Positions 32,911 through 33,683 of a stretch of 33,683 nucleotides of DNA are shown here, piece after piece. The position numbers and the translations under genes were made by a program. Location: NCBI GenBank assembly GCA_902767395.1, contig CACXHI010000017.1:1-33683 (forward strand), in the 5' to 3' direction. How positions within the stretch are numbered: the stretch's first letter is position 1; every line of letters begins with the position of its first letter. The notes under the pieces are model-generated. The model saw nothing but the letters and a program-made list of their open reading frames with translations. It searched no databases and was not told the origin of the DNA. Source of the stretch: Oscillospiraceae bacterium. GTDB taxonomy: Bacteria > Bacillota > Clostridia > Oscillospirales > Oscillospiraceae.

Positions 32911-33683
32911 ATGAACAAGCGCAATCACCCTGAACAACAGAATGCGGCGCAGGAAACAGAACGCCAGCCGACCGCTGCCCCTGCAGCGGCGCAGAGATCG
33001 GCGGAGGACTATGCCCTTCATCTGGAGGAGCTGTTTTCTGCGGAGATCGGCGAGGAGAACGAATCCGAGGGTTCGTCTCTGCGCCGCAGTTCGCCTGCCT
33101 CCGAATCGGAGGACGGAAGGACTGCCGCCGTCCGGGAGGATACGGAAGCCCTGTTCCGCGTCGTGGCGGAGCTGATTGCCGAGGAACCCGATCCGGTGTC
33201 TTCCGCGCCGGAGCCTGTCCCAGCCAGAGGCGGGAAGAAGGGCGCGCCGGGACTGCTTTCCCTGTTTAGGCCAAGGCAGCGCCGCGCGGCGAATCGTCCG
33301 AGCCTCGGGGCGGGGCCAGACGCCACGCCGTTCCCCAGCGCAAGGTCGGAACCGCGTGTGACAAGGCCCGTCAAGGCAATTCGGGCCTCCGCGTCGGCTG
33401 CCCCCGCCGAAGATCGCGGCAAAACCACGCGCGTCTATCTGACGAATTTTGATCACACGCCCTTCTCCGCACCGCAGGACGATCCCACGCTGGAGGAGAT
33501 GTTCGGAACCGTCCCGGAGTCAGAGTCGGCTGTGCCTGAAGTCCAGCCGGTGGAGGAACCGCCCGCGATCCAGCCGGAACCGCCTGCCGTCCAGCCCGAG
33601 GCGGACGCTTCCGTCATGCGGTCGGAGGAAGAAGCCGCTGCGGTTCCGCCCGAGGTGCGGCACGAATGGGAGCCGACCGGTTC
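32911..33683 (+). CDS. Unrecognised disordered protein, N-terminal part (cut by window edge)
   Basis: From ATG 32911 the frame is open to the window end (257 codons). The sequence is rich in Pro, Glu, Ala and Arg and has no signal peptide, membrane helix or known domain in the visible part. Basic patches (near KKGAPGLLSLFRPRQRR) alternate with long acidic, proline-rich stretches (PEVQPVEEPPAIQPEPPAVQP), which points to intrinsic disorder. Any folded domain must lie beyond the edge. A GGAG lies upstream at longer than usual spacing (about 13 nt). It follows rlmB by 112 nt, a stretch with short imperfect hairpins only. I do not recognise it. Confidence 0.6.
   Translation, partial: MNKRNHPEQQNAAQETERQPTAAPAAAQRSAEDYALHLEELFSAEIGEENESEGSSLRRSSPASESEDGRTAAVREDTEALFRVVAELIAEEPDPVSSAPEPVPARGGKKGAPGLLSLFRPRQRRAANRPSLGAGPDATPFPSARSEPRVTRPVKAIRASASAAPAEDRGKTTRVYLTNFDHTPFSAPQDDPTLEEMFGTVPESESAVPEVQPVEEPPAIQPEPPAVQPEADASVMRSEEEAAAVPPEVRHEWEPTG

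Noticed and set aside
31884..32924. Minus-strand frame of about 346 codons opposite rlmB
   Set aside because: The plus strand encodes a clear SPOUT methyltransferase; the antisense translation is Arg/His/Gly-rich and unrecognisable.

Overview
The window reads as chromosome of an anaerobic, spore-forming, Gram-positive Clostridia, most likely an Oscillospiraceae-type gut bacterium. The basis is a Spo0A master regulator, a class B sortase and LCP enzyme, a SpoIVFB-like M50 protease, a complete set of Rnf subunits, GGAGG ribosome binding sites and GC-rich coding sequence. No taxon-specific marker was searched. There are no tRNAs, rRNAs, insertion sequences, phage genes or CRISPR arrays. Most genes lie on the minus strand in long, tightly spaced runs.

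Layout. 1-276 is the 5' part of an exonuclease III gene. 445-2111 is a plus-strand pair, uppP and an Mrp/NBP35 P-loop protein. 2163-3049 is a barstar/barnase pair in which barnase is a lipoprotein. 3413-4186 is spo0A behind a promoter region with apparent 0A boxes. 4262-12652 is a minus-strand run: MATE transporter, KtrB, KtrA, TrkA, TrkH, sortase B and LCP protein. 12876-14363 is a DUF1846 gene. 14423-25335 is a long minus-strand run: ccs1/resB, ccsA/resC, ABC exporter, ahcY, galE, rlmI, a small membrane protein, the M50 protease, and a B12-binding/radical SAM protein with its partner. 25419-31748 is an rnf operon (C, D-G, E, A, B) whose last gene runs without a stop into nrfA. rlmB and the start of an unrecognised disordered protein close the window.

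The most striking part is the rnf-nrfA-resBC block. A pentaheme nitrite reductase (NrfA, CxxCK plus four CxxCH) is in the same open frame as RnfB. No nrfH is present, and the two system II cytochrome c maturation proteins follow directly. The order suggests electrons from reduced ferredoxin or NADH passing through Rnf to an extracytoplasmic nitrite reductase, making nitrite a sink for a fermenter. Within the same operon RnfD and RnfG are fused into one protein, and rnfC is cut by one in-frame TAG. TAG ends at least five other genes here, so this is a nonsense mutation or a base error rather than a recoded codon.

Other points of note are a membrane-anchored barnase with adjacent barstar, a Spo0A receiver with Gly at a normally acidic Mg2+-pocket position, paired Ktr and Trk potassium systems in one run, and several perfect 16-19 bp intergenic hairpins, most lacking a strong T-tract.
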